Virus record (IMG/VR): IMGVR_UViG_3300027749_000283
Coordinates: 1-35,615 of that record
From: a virus
Reading direction: 5' to 3' (one strand)
Length of the DNA stretch: 35,615 nt
The position numbers and the translations under genes are program-made. Of the stretch, positions 26,146 to 34,668 are shown one piece after another. Below the pieces are notes generated by a model. That model ran no database searches, was not told the DNA's origin, and was given only the letters and a program-made list of their open reading frames with translations. Within the stretch, counting starts at the first letter, position 1. Each line of letters opens with the position of its first letter.

Positions 26146-26160
26146 GACTTTCTACTCCTG

Positions 26161-26751
26161 TTAGACGCCAGTCAGCGCTTTGGTGCTGACATAGTTGAAC
26201 GCGACAATCGCCTTGGCATAAGCACCAGTGGAGGTGCCATTTGCGCCCGGCGGGTCAGTGAGGAGCGACACAACCTTGAACGGGAAGCTGGTATCAGATG
26301 TGCCAAGAGTGGCAAGATACGCGCCAGAAATGCCGTTCGCCGTGTTGCCAGTACCGATGTTGAAGCCAACGGCAGAGTTCACATAACCCTGATCAACGCT
26401 GACGTTGCCAAACTGGGCAACAAACTTGGCGTTGGGATCATTGATGATGTAACCCTCAACGACATTGCCGGAAGCGACATCGGTGCCGGGCCAATAGTTG
26501 GACCAAACGGTGCGCTTCTGCGAAACCGAGAGATACTTGCAGCCGATGAAAACGCCAGCTACCTGCGTGTTGCCGCTAGAAGCAGTCGTCACACCAACAA
26601 CAACGTAGCCGTTAGCGTCGGGGTTGACGGGGTCACCATAGAAGATGGGGCTTGCATTGTAAGCAATCTGGACTGCGACTTGCTCATAAGTCGGGGCAGA
26701 ACCAGTGCCGCTATACTGCTGGAAACCGTTATAGGCTTGGGTATTTGCCAT
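26161..26751 (-). CDS. Head decoration or capsid-associated protein
   Basis: This 196-residue protein is Asn/Thr/Val/Gly-rich with a beta-strand pattern (YEQVAVQIAYNASPIFYGD, GYVVVGVTTASSGNTQVAG, NVVEGYIINDPNAKFVAQF). It shows no enzymatic motif. It precedes the major capsid gene by 15 bases and has AAGGAG just upstream. Proteins of this type before a capsid gene are commonly minor head proteins, so head decoration is the most likely role. It is the first gene after the leader region with the CCGGGGA repeats. Confidence 0.6.
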   Translation of the reverse strand: MANTQAYNGFQQYSGTGSAPTYEQVAVQIAYNASPIFYGDPVNPDANGYVVVGVTTASSGNTQVAGVFIGCKYLSVSQKRTVWSNYWPGTDVASGNVVEGYIINDPNAKFVAQFGNVSVDQGYVNSAVGFNIGTGNTANGISGAYLATLGTSDTSFPFKVVSLLTDPPGANGTSTGAYAKAIVAFNYVSTKALTGV

Positions 26752-26867
26752 GACGGAATCTCCTTATTCAGGAGGCTCGTCATCTCGCGCCGGGGAGATT
26801 CAGAAGCCGGGGAATTTGAACCATTCACGCCGGGGAATGGGATAAGTCCCTAAGGACTTCGAAAGTA
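26752..26867 (-). promoter_or_regulatory. Leader of capsid module with three GCCGGGGA repeats
   Basis: The untranslated stretch before the head genes holds three copies of GCCGGGGA (26789-26796, 26806-26813, 26829-26836; TCCCCGGC on the transcribed strand). An imperfect palindrome AAGTCC-CTAA-GGACTT lies at about 26843-26858. The copies are 17 and 23 bases apart and sit between the putative promoter and the first ribosome site. They could bind a protein or form alternative RNA structures. The role is unproven. Confidence 0.4.
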
Positions 26868-26896
26868 AAATTACATGTATAATTCATTAATGTAAA
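26868..26896 (-). promoter_or_regulatory. Weak candidate promoter for capsid module
   Basis: On the minus strand a TTTACA element (26896-26891; five of six to the sigma-70 -35 box) is followed after 17 bases by TAATTT (26873-26868; three of six to the -10 box). A second -10-like TATACA lies nearby, and an 8-base palindrome TACATGTA covers the spacer. The location after a terminator-like hairpin and before the head genes fits a module promoter, but the motif match is poor. Confidence 0.25.
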
Positions 26897-26918
26897 GGGG
26901 CCGCTAAATGCGACCCCT
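26894..26918 (-). terminator. Terminator-like hairpin upstream of capsid module
   Basis: On the minus strand AGGGGTCGC-ATTTA-GCGGCCCCT forms a 9-bp stem with one G-U pair, followed by TTTA. On the plus strand the same position is a C-A mismatch, so the RNA hairpin is favoured in the direction of the operon. The U-tract is short, so termination is probably partial. It separates the scaffold-side genes from the capsid genes. Confidence 0.5.
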
Positions 26919-26933
26919 CCAAATTGCAAACTT

Positions 26934-27539
26934 TTAGTCGTTTGGAACCTCAATTGGGGAAAATCCCTTCTTGATTTGCGGCCTTGCACTGGGATGATCA
27001 CGGGTCAAAGTGCCATCCGGAGTTGCGTTAAGCTGTTGTTCTTTAACGCGAACTTGGTTTCGAGCCTTTCTCAACTCATTGGCACGAGACTCGTCAGAAA
27101 TAACTGCCGGGCGCTGCATTAAAACCATCCCCTTACGCTCAATAGTGGGGTAATTTCCTTGCATTGGCATCATTTCAGGGTGCCTGCTGGTCGAAACTGG
27201 GTCCCAACCCTGGCGCGCCAACTGAACCTGATATGCCGGGTCTTCCTGACCAAGCAATGTCCGGCGCTTCCACTCATATTCCCACCCATCAGGTGCACGC
27301 GGGGTACGAAATTCATCCGCACCCTCATCAACGCCATCAGAATGGCCGCGAATTTCGGCAGCGCGACGGGCAGCAGCAGCTCTGGGATCTTCTTCCCGCA
27401 TTGCAGCGCGCATAGGCGGGCGTTCAACAGCGGTTTCCCTTACAGCAACTGCCTCAAGGACAGCATCCTGCTCATCAATAACAGGAGGGGCTTCTCGCCG
27501 AGGCGGGCGACCGCGACGTTTTGCAATTGAATCAGTCAT
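26934..27539 (-). CDS. Basic protein with AT-hook-like N-terminus
   Basis: This 201-residue protein begins with KRRGRPPRREAPP, which resembles an AT-hook (GRP core) for binding DNA minor grooves. The rest is charged, with REEDPRAAAARRAAEIRGH and WEYEWKRRTLLGQEDPAYQ, and a QPxxR-rich end. The family is not recognised, but similar proteins lie near portal and scaffold genes in podovirus-like phages. Its end precedes the terminator-like hairpin. GAGGAG precedes the ATG. A role in head assembly or DNA packaging is a guess. Confidence 0.6.
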   Translation of the reverse strand: MTDSIAKRRGRPPRREAPPVIDEQDAVLEAVAVRETAVERPPMRAAMREEDPRAAAARRAAEIRGHSDGVDEGADEFRTPRAPDGWEYEWKRRTLLGQEDPAYQVQLARQGWDPVSTSRHPEMMPMQGNYPTIERKGMVLMQRPAVISDESRANELRKARNQVRVKEQQLNATPDGTLTRDHPSARPQIKKGFSPIEVPND

Positions 27540-27549
27540 TTAACTCTCC

Positions 27550-28461
27550 TCAGTTCAGACGGTTGGGTTCGCGCATCTTGTTCCGGTAGTACTCCTGAGG
27601 AGTAATCCCACTAATTCGAGCAGCTTCAACCTCGTCTCGAGTCAAATGAATGACGCCGGGGCGATTAGGGGTATCAATTGGCTGCCTAGATACTGGCGCG
27701 GATGGCGGACCAGAACGCCTCTGCTTGCTTGACGAGGCGTCTGACATCACATTCTCCACTTCGGGGATGGATCGACGCTTAGAGTTGATTCCCATCCTGT
27801 TTTCGACAAATTCAAAGTATGCATCTGACTCCGGCGCAATGCCGTAATCAATAGCATCCTCATGAGCCCGCGCCATGACACGGATTGACCTAGCATCCGG
27901 CAAAGCATCTCGGTGCTGCCTAAGCCATTCCGCTGAACGAGGCGTCACACGGTCAATAAGGGTATCAACCGTCAATTCTCCTTGCGGGGCTGCCTGCGGC
28001 TGCAACCGAGGCTGCTGTTTCATCTCTTCGAACCCACGCTCAAGCTGGCGTAGATTTGTAATATTAGCCGTCATCTGCTCTTGAAGCTCAGCAGCCTTGT
28101 CAAAGTCGCCAATAGCCATAGCATCGCGAAGATGAGACTTTAGGATTTCTTGATCTCGGCGAACCGACTCGATGGCTCCATTAACAAGATGAAGATTGCT
28201 GTCGCTGGCTTCATTAGTAGCCATGCGAGCCTGCTCAGTTGCATGGCGGGCCATAGCTTCGGCTTCCATGCGAGCTTTGCGTTCCTTTTCAAGCTTTTTA
28301 TTAAGCTTTTTCAAGGCTTTATCGACATCTTTGCCAGAATCTTCATCATCAGCATTTACTGGCTCATCAACAATCTCAACAACTGGTTCGCCAGTTTTGG
28401 ATGCCTTTACCGGAGGGGCATCGTCAAGATTAAATGCAATCTGTTCGTCATCACTAGACAT
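27550..28461 (-). CDS. Probable scaffolding protein
   Basis: This 303-residue protein is acidic at the N-terminus and helical, with a Lys/Glu-rich coiled coil (about 45-110: KALKKLNKKLEKERKARMEA, ARHATEQARMATNEA) and further helical segments. The C-terminus is basic and ends in ARISGITPQEYYRNKMREPN. Acidic, coiled-coil, Gln/Arg-rich proteins made just before the capsid protein are typically scaffolds or internal head proteins that guide capsid assembly, and a basic C-terminus fits binding to the capsid protein. The start at 28461 is chosen over 28473 because GGAG lies just before it. The longer form has no ribosome site. Confidence 0.6.
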   Translation of the reverse strand: MSSDDEQIAFNLDDAPPVKASKTGEPVVEIVDEPVNADDEDSGKDVDKALKKLNKKLEKERKARMEAEAMARHATEQARMATNEASDSNLHLVNGAIESVRRDQEILKSHLRDAMAIGDFDKAAELQEQMTANITNLRQLERGFEEMKQQPRLQPQAAPQGELTVDTLIDRVTPRSAEWLRQHRDALPDARSIRVMARAHEDAIDYGIAPESDAYFEFVENRMGINSKRRSIPEVENVMSDASSSKQRRSGPPSAPVSRQPIDTPNRPGVIHLTRDEVEAARISGITPQEYYRNKMREPNRLN

Positions 28462-28472
28462 GGGATTCTCCA

Positions 28473-28865
28473 TTACCAGACACGGTCAGGTTGATCGATG
28501 CGGCCCTTGATGTTCACATCATCAATCATGCGGCACAAGACATTGTTGACTGTAATGCTCCAACCATCAGATGGGCGAAACACAATCCAGTCGCCTTCAT
28601 TGATCTCAAGGCCATCAAACCACTGGCCAGAGCTATCTTTAAAAGCTTGAGGACCCTTTTTGACAACAAGTCCAACTTTGGATTGATAACGGTCCTCATC
28701 GGTTGTTTGGCTAGTCAAGATGATCCCACTTTTTGTTTTTTGGGGGCGAATGTAGACCGCCACCAGTATCTGATTGTTGAATACTTCGACCGATGAGATA
28801 TCAGCCATTTCAGTTCTAATAGTATCAGCCGGATCTACTTCGTGCTGCATAGGCATAAACGGCAT
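28473..28865 (-). CDS. GroES-like co-chaperonin
   Basis: This 130-residue protein contains a Cpn10-type domain from about residue 25: VEVFNNQILVAVYIRPQKTKS, GIILTSQ, then VGLVVKKGPQAF, INEGDWIVFRPSDGW and NVLCRMIDDVNIKGRI. GroES family proteins cap the GroEL chamber. T4 gp31 is a phage example needed to fold the capsid protein. The mobile-loop region (about 50-62, TKSGIILTSQTTDED) is present. The start at 28865 is chosen because AGGGGGA lies upstream and the family-like N-terminus begins there. An in-frame extension to 28919 overlaps the previous gene. It lies between the small coiled protein and the scaffold, fitting capsid folding. Confidence 0.7.
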   Translation of the reverse strand: MPFMPMQHEVDPADTIRTEMADISSVEVFNNQILVAVYIRPQKTKSGIILTSQTTDEDRYQSKVGLVVKKGPQAFKDSSGQWFDGLEINEGDWIVFRPSDGWSITVNNVLCRMIDDVNIKGRIDQPDRVW

Positions 28866-28876
28866 ATTCAATCCCC

Positions 28877-29092
28877 CTACTGTTCCTTGCCATTCACAAT
28901 GGCATCTGCTTCTTCGCAAAACTCTAAAGCTGTGCGAAGTCCTTCAATCTTACCTACTTGGTGTCGGTAAGCCGAAAAGTCAAAACCGTTTATCTGATAA
29001 GCGCTGACAAGGGCCTCTTTTAGCCGCTCAATCTCAGCATTCAGGAGCTTTTGTAGTTCATATTGATAATACGCTTGATATGTTGTCGCCAT
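28877..29092 (-). CDS. Small helical protein, unknown function
   Basis: This 71-residue protein is mostly helical and charged (YQYELQKLLNAEIERLKEAL, LRTALEFCEEADAIV). It has no membrane segment or recognised motif. AGGGGG precedes the ATG. It lies just before the GroES-like gene and after the double-hairpin intergenic region, so it is the first gene of that segment. It may be a head-assembly accessory. Confidence 0.6.
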   Translation of the reverse strand: MATTYQAYYQYELQKLLNAEIERLKEALVSAYQINGFDFSAYRHQVGKIEGLRTALEFCEEADAIVNGKEQ

Positions 29093-29126
29093 AAACTGCC
29101 CCCTGACAGGCCCCCATGTAACTGAA

Positions 29127-29161
29127 GGGTGGAGACGCGAAGGGGGGTCGCATCTCCACCC
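29127..29161 (-). other. Strong RNA hairpin in intergenic region
   Basis: The minus strand folds GGGTGGAGATGCG with CGCGTCTCCACCC, a 13-bp stem containing one G-U pair that would be a C-A mismatch on the plus strand. The loop is about nine bases. No U-tract follows, so it is a structured element, perhaps RNA processing or pausing, rather than a clear intrinsic terminator. Confidence 0.65.
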
Positions 29162-29163
29162 AA

Positions 29164-29190
29164 TTTGCAGCTTAAGCGCTACGCTGCAAA
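29164..29190 (-). terminator. Hairpin next to stop codon, possible weak terminator
   Basis: An 8-bp perfect stem (29164-29171 with 29183-29190, TTTGCAGC/GCTGCAAA) with an 11-base loop begins two bases after the stop codon of the 352-residue gene. A short T/A tail follows, then the larger hairpin. Together they may attenuate readthrough or protect the upstream mRNA end. Confidence 0.45.
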
Positions 29191-29191
29191 C

Positions 29192-30250
29192 TCATTTGCC
29201 CACTTTTTGGATGCCAGACTTCTTGGAAGCCATTTCAGTCTTCTCAAGGCGACCTTCACCAGATCCCGCGCCAGCGTCCATATCTTTATATGACCGGTAT
29301 GTACGGCCACCAGACTTGCGAGGCATCGGGGGCATTCCAGGAGGGCCAGCGGGGCCAGCCGGACCCGGCATAGGGATAGGCATGGGCATGGGCATGGGCA
29401 TGCCAGCGCCCGGAGGCGGTGCATTAGGCGGAACCTGAATAGGAATGCCACCAGGAGCACCGGGGCCAATGCCCGGAGGAGGAGTAGGCCCACCCATCGG
29501 ATCAGGAGGCATAGCACCCGGATGTCCCGCGCCAATGTTGATGTTGATGTGAGTCTTGCCTTTGCCAGCAGCCTTTCCGCCGTGAGCCTTGGCAGTGCGC
29601 CCACCGGGAACAGCGCCGGGAACTTTGCCGGGATAACCGGGGCCAGAGAAGACCTGACCGCCAGTAGCGCGCTTGGTTCTAGCAGAAGGCTTCACCATCT
29701 TCTTGATGAGCGCCTTATCGGCGGCAACATCTTCATGCTTCTCAGCAGCGCCACCCTTCTTCAATCCAACGGCGCGAGCTGGGGAAATTGACCCTTTCTT
29801 GACGCCGGTAAAGCCCAAGGTAGCGCCGGGGACATCACCAACGGCCTGAGCGCGTTGCATCATGGCGTTTGCGCCAGCCATAGGGCCACCAACCATCTTC
29901 TTGGCGCGGCCACCAGATTTCATGCCGCCAATGTGCTTGTCGCCTTCGCGATACTCATTGGCTTTCTTCAAATCTTTATTGATGAAGCGGTCCACCAAAG
30001 GCATTTCGGCCTTGCCACCAGACTTGCGGGGCTTGCGGCCCATGTTAGGGGCAGCGCAGGCACCTTCAACCTTGCCACCAGACTTGTATGCCCGACGAGA
30101 AACAGGGCGCATGCCGGTCTTCACATCGGCCTGAAGCATTTCAGGCGGCACAAAAGTGGATGAATCAACTTTCTCAAGTGGGCGATCCGCTGTAAGGCGT
30201 TGAGCCTTAGCTCTCATGGCCGCACGGGCCTGTTTTGCCATATCTGACAT
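29192..30250 (-). CDS. Lys/Gly/Pro-rich protein with repeated SGG motifs
   Basis: This 352-residue protein is a low-complexity basic protein. It has several SGG or KGG elements (YKSGGKVEG, GRKPRKSGGKAEM, MKSGGRAKK, PRKSGGRTYRSYKD) and a Pro/Gly/Met-rich stretch (about 245-320, PMPMPMPMPIPMPGPAGPAG). A KTHININIGAGHPG segment breaks this up. No domain is recognised. The GRKPRKSGGK part is nearly repeated in the 85-residue capsid-side protein. It is expected to be unstructured and may bind DNA or other virion proteins. The start has AGGAG within a 14-base palindrome. Confidence 0.6.
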   Translation of the reverse strand: MSDMAKQARAAMRAKAQRLTADRPLEKVDSSTFVPPEMLQADVKTGMRPVSRRAYKSGGKVEGACAAPNMGRKPRKSGGKAEMPLVDRFINKDLKKANEYREGDKHIGGMKSGGRAKKMVGGPMAGANAMMQRAQAVGDVPGATLGFTGVKKGSISPARAVGLKKGGAAEKHEDVAADKALIKKMVKPSARTKRATGGQVFSGPGYPGKVPGAVPGGRTAKAHGGKAAGKGKTHININIGAGHPGAMPPDPMGGPTPPPGIGPGAPGGIPIQVPPNAPPPGAGMPMPMPMPIPMPGPAGPAGPPGMPPMPRKSGGRTYRSYKDMDAGAGSGEGRLEKTEMASKKSGIQKVGK

Positions 30251-30256
30251 GACTAC

Positions 30257-30270
30257 TCCTAGTACTAGGA
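30257..30270. promoter_or_regulatory. 14-bp palindrome covering a ribosome site
   Basis: TCCTAGTACTAGGA is a perfect inverted repeat lying between the ParB-fold gene stop and the next start. It contains the AGGA of the Shine-Dalgarno sequence for the 352-residue gene. Folding would be short-lived as an RNA hairpin, but a protein could bind the DNA or RNA and block translation. Confidence 0.5.
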
Positions 30271-30660
30271 TTACCGGCGTCCCGGTTGGCGATTTGCCTT
30301 TTTAGACGTTACCACAAGCGCATGTTTAACAATAGAGCCACCATTCGCTTTACTTGGCCACGTAATGACCGGAACTTTTTTTATTCCCAATTGCTTTGCG
30401 GCATGAGCCCTGTGACGGCCATCTTGCCCATTGCCGGGGTATAAGGCTAATGGATCTAATTTGTGCCCATGCTCAAGTTTCTTTTTAAAATGATGAATAA
30501 GGTGTTTATCATCATGGTCCATGTTCAGAGGCTTGGATTTCCGCAAAAACTCATCAGGAGACATTTGCGACAATTTTCCGCCGGTCTTCTCAAAGTCTCC
30601 ATGCTCAGACCAATCCTTATGGTCTCGCATTTGATACATATGTAAACTAGAACTTGGCAT
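30271..30660 (-). CDS. ParB/sulfiredoxin-fold protein
   Basis: This 129-residue protein has a ParB/Srx-like motif near the C-terminal half: HLIHHFKKKLEHGHKLDPLA, then GQDGRHRAHAAKQLGIKKVP and VITW. The DGRHRAHAAKQLG element matches the nucleotide-binding motif of ParB-like domains (consensus G-x-R/H-R-x-x-A). Such domains in phages can act as CTP/ATP-binding switches, kinases or nucleases; the activity here is unknown. There is no helix-turn-helix domain, so it is not a classical partition protein. The start at 30660 (ATG, AGAGG upstream) is chosen over an in-frame TTG at 30666. It lies just downstream of the PRTase-propeller gene, a possible partner. Confidence 0.7.
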   Translation of the reverse strand: MPSSSLHMYQMRDHKDWSEHGDFEKTGGKLSQMSPDEFLRKSKPLNMDHDDKHLIHHFKKKLEHGHKLDPLALYPGNGQDGRHRAHAAKQLGIKKVPVITWPSKANGGSIVKHALVVTSKKANRQPGRR

Positions 30661-30674
30661 GGTCAAAACCTCTG

Positions 30675-32267
30675 CTACTTTTTAGATATAGCCCACATTC
30701 GATTATCATACGAGTACACAAAGATTAGGTTTCCATCCGACACCGGGGTGCATGTAAGCCTCTCTGGAAACGCATACCGATACATCATCTCAAAATTAAT
30801 GGGGTCTATCGCCATTAACTCGCCCGCAGATGTGCCAAACCAAACCAACCCATCAATTAACGCTGGCGAGGAGTGTATCTTTTCTTCAACATCTATCTGA
30901 CCCATGACCTGACAAGTTTCCATGTTGATCATGTACATGTTGCCATCAGCCGATCCGCAAAATGCTATATCACCAACAATCAAGGGCCTAGAATAGTTAA
31001 TATCGTCAGTTTCTAACTTTAGCAGAACCTCACCTGTCAGATAGTCCCATATGTAGATCGCATCAAAGGCACATGCGACAGCACGAGATTTCCATGCAGC
31101 ACAATGGTACTTAGTTGGGCCGCCAGTTTTAAGATGTGAGATAACCGCGCCAGTGTCAGGGTGAAGCGTAAACAAATCAGAGTCATTTGTGCCAGTTATA
31201 ACATATGCATTGCCATTATACTCATGTACAATTGGAGATGAATGCAAATACGTGGGCACTGTTTTGTTCCAAATTGCTTCACCTTTTAAGTTTAAACAAG
31301 ATAAAGAACCTCTTTTTCCTAAGATATTATATTCCATTCCAATGTATAACTTGTCGTTATGAATAACAGGACTAGAACCAATCCAATTGCAATACTTGTG
31401 TGAATAAATTTTTTTCCCAGTTTTTGCATCAAGACAATACAATATTCCATCATACGCACCAAAATACACTTTTCCATTGTGAACTACTGGAGATGAAACG
31501 ACACCTTTCCCAGTTATGTCTTTGGTTTGAAATTGCCATTCAATACGGCCAGTGTTTTTTTCAACACCCCATACGATGCCAGAGTCTGATCCAAAGATCA
31601 GTCTATCCTCAAATATGACAGGCGTTGATTTGGCTACAGCAAAGTCCAATTTTGGTTTTGGAGATGCAAATGACCAAATAGTCTCATATTCTGCGATTGG
31701 AGCATGAAAGTTAGAAGTTTGGAGGTTAAAACTGTTAAGGTCAAATAGCGTCGTAACTTCTATTTTGTTACGTACACGCCAATTAATGCCAGCCGTTGAC
31801 CGAAAATCTACAAGGCAAAACAAACCAACAACTTTATGCCCTTCAGCTTCAAGTTTTTTGCGCGCTAACTCAGCGTTCTTTCCTGAATTTATTGAATCAT
31901 CAATGAGCAAGATTGGCTTACCGTTTGGCTCGCCCTCGATGATCTTGCCACCCATATGTTTTTTACGTTTGATCCTGACAATTAAAGCGGAGGTATCTTT
32001 GCCCCGCTTTCCTGCTTCTAAAACAAAAGCAGAGACCATAGGCACGCCCGCCATCTCAATGCCAGCCATTTGAAAATCTAAATCTTCAAACATGTCCCAG
32101 AATTGAGCCGATATGTCTTGAAGCACACGGCTATCCAAGACAGCGGAACGCATGTCCACCATCCATTCAACGCGCTTGCCATGCATATTTTTGTAAATTT
32201 TATTGTTTGTCGACCTGTAGATGCACTTTTTTTCAATAAAAGACGCAGTTTCCCCCAATACCGGCAT
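30675..32267 (-). CDS. Phosphoribosyltransferase fused to PQQ-like beta-propeller
   Basis: This 530-residue protein joins two domains. Residues about 30-185 form a type I phosphoribosyltransferase-like domain. The PRPP-binding loop is PILLIDDSINSGKN (118-131), with the paired Asp (D123, D124) and SG, and a conserved strand ahead of it (SALIVRIKRK). Residues about 195-530 hold eight repeats of PQQ/BamB type, each about 40-45 residues, such as SSPVVHNGKVYFGAYDG (259-275), SSPVIHNDKLYIG (298-310) and SSPALIDGLVWFGTSAG (466-482). No signal peptide or membrane segment is seen. PRTases move phosphoribosyl groups from PRPP to bases, and propellers usually bind ligands or proteins. I know of no established phage protein combining them. 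The gene is more AT-rich than its neighbours. GGGGG precedes the ATG. Confidence 0.75.
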   Translation of the reverse strand: MPVLGETASFIEKKCIYRSTNNKIYKNMHGKRVEWMVDMRSAVLDSRVLQDISAQFWDMFEDLDFQMAGIEMAGVPMVSAFVLEAGKRGKDTSALIVRIKRKKHMGGKIIEGEPNGKPILLIDDSINSGKNAELARKKLEAEGHKVVGLFCLVDFRSTAGINWRVRNKIEVTTLFDLNSFNLQTSNFHAPIAEYETIWSFASPKPKLDFAVAKSTPVIFEDRLIFGSDSGIVWGVEKNTGRIEWQFQTKDITGKGVVSSPVVHNGKVYFGAYDGILYCLDAKTGKKIYSHKYCNWIGSSPVIHNDKLYIGMEYNILGKRGSLSCLNLKGEAIWNKTVPTYLHSSPIVHEYNGNAYVITGTNDSDLFTLHPDTGAVISHLKTGGPTKYHCAAWKSRAVACAFDAIYIWDYLTGEVLLKLETDDINYSRPLIVGDIAFCGSADGNMYMINMETCQVMGQIDVEEKIHSSPALIDGLVWFGTSAGELMAIDPINFEMMYRYAFPERLTCTPVSDGNLIFVYSYDNRMWAISKK

Positions 32268-32272
32268 GTTTA

Positions 32273-33697
<1,425 letters not shown>

Positions 33698-33708
33698 GGC
33701 AAAGATCC

Positions 33709-34668
33709 TCAGCGGGTCATGAGAAGATGGTGAATGATTTCAAGAGCTTTGTGGAGAGAATCTGGCTTAGCATTAGCCGCGCCACCGCGTTTCATGCCCT
33801 CTTCCTCTTTGCGCTTAGCCATAAGGGCTTTGTCAGCACGAAAGAAGTCGGCAGCACTTTCAGGATTGCCCCAGTTTACCGGAGCGCCACCCATCGGCTT
33901 GTTAACCAACTCGTTGTTAGACTGGTAATCCCCGCCAGAGAAGATGCGAGACAAAACGCTAGAATCGTCACGAGGGCGAGCAGGAGGCAAACCAGCGCGG
34001 TCTCCAACTTCTCTGGTTGATGCCATACGTTGCCTTGCAACTTGTGCAGCCTGCTGTGCCGCTGTGGGCATTGGAGGCCCCTGCATTTCAGGAGGCCCCT
34101 GAAACTCAGCAGGCCCTTGGACTTCTGGCATATCAGGATAATTAGGGGGCATTGGAGGCCCTTGGACCTCTGGTGCAGCAGTGGGTCGGTCAGCCAACGC
34201 ACCAACGCCAGTAGCGCCCGCGCCAAGGGCTAAACCTCCAACAGTGCCCTGTGCAGCGCGCTGAGCGGGAGTAAATACAGGGATCTTGCTTCCCCATTTA
34301 AGATCCGGTCTTGGCAAAGGCGCGCCTGTGCGGGGAGCAACATTTTGGATCAGATTGCCAGTTGACGGGTTTCTTAAAACTTCTGCTGGCCTTGTTAAGA
34401 ACTCAAATGCTTGGCGCGGCGCAGCGGCAATTCTCTCGCCTAAACCCATGGCAGAGCGGGCAATTGCCGGAGCAGCTTCAGCAGCAGCCGCGCCAGCCGC
34501 ACGTGCGGGTGCAGCACCGGCAGCCAAGCTGAGAGCAGAAGTACGCGCTGCCTGCGCAGCATTCTGGCGAGCAGCAACATTAGCACGTTCAGCCGCAACA
34601 GCCGGGTCAACCCCCTGGCTGATAAGATAGTCACGCATTTGTTCTGCGGAGGGAAGACCAAAAGCCAT
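33709..34668 (-). CDS. Ala/Pro-rich protein with terminal KRGG tail
   Basis: This 319-residue protein has a helical N-terminus (PSAEQMRDYLISQGVDPAVA), an Ala-rich middle (about 40-85), a Pro/Gln-rich linker with repeated PEVQGP/EFQGP/EMQGP units (about 165-200), a conserved-looking NWGNPESAADFFRADKALMA stretch and a basic C-terminus (MKRGGAANAKPDSLHKALEI, ending HHLLMTR). The family is not recognised. The ATG overlaps the portal stop (TAATG). Placement right after the portal suggests an internal head or portal-associated protein. Confidence 0.6.
   Translation of the reverse strand: MAFGLPSAEQMRDYLISQGVDPAVAAERANVAARQNAAQAARTSALSLAAGAAPARAAGAAAAEAAPAIARSAMGLGERIAAAPRQAFEFLTRPAEVLRNPSTGNLIQNVAPRTGAPLPRPDLKWGSKIPVFTPAQRAAQGTVGGLALGAGATGVGALADRPTAAPEVQGPPMPPNYPDMPEVQGPAEFQGPPEMQGPPMPTAAQQAAQVARQRMASTREVGDRAGLPPARPRDDSSVLSRIFSGGDYQSNNELVNKPMGGAPVNWGNPESAADFFRADKALMAKRKEEEGMKRGGAANAKPDSLHKALEIIHHLLMTR

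Noticed and set aside
28866-28919. 18-residue N-terminal extension of the GroES-like protein
   Set aside because: The extra residues are Cys/Arg-rich, overlap the previous gene and lack a ribosome site.
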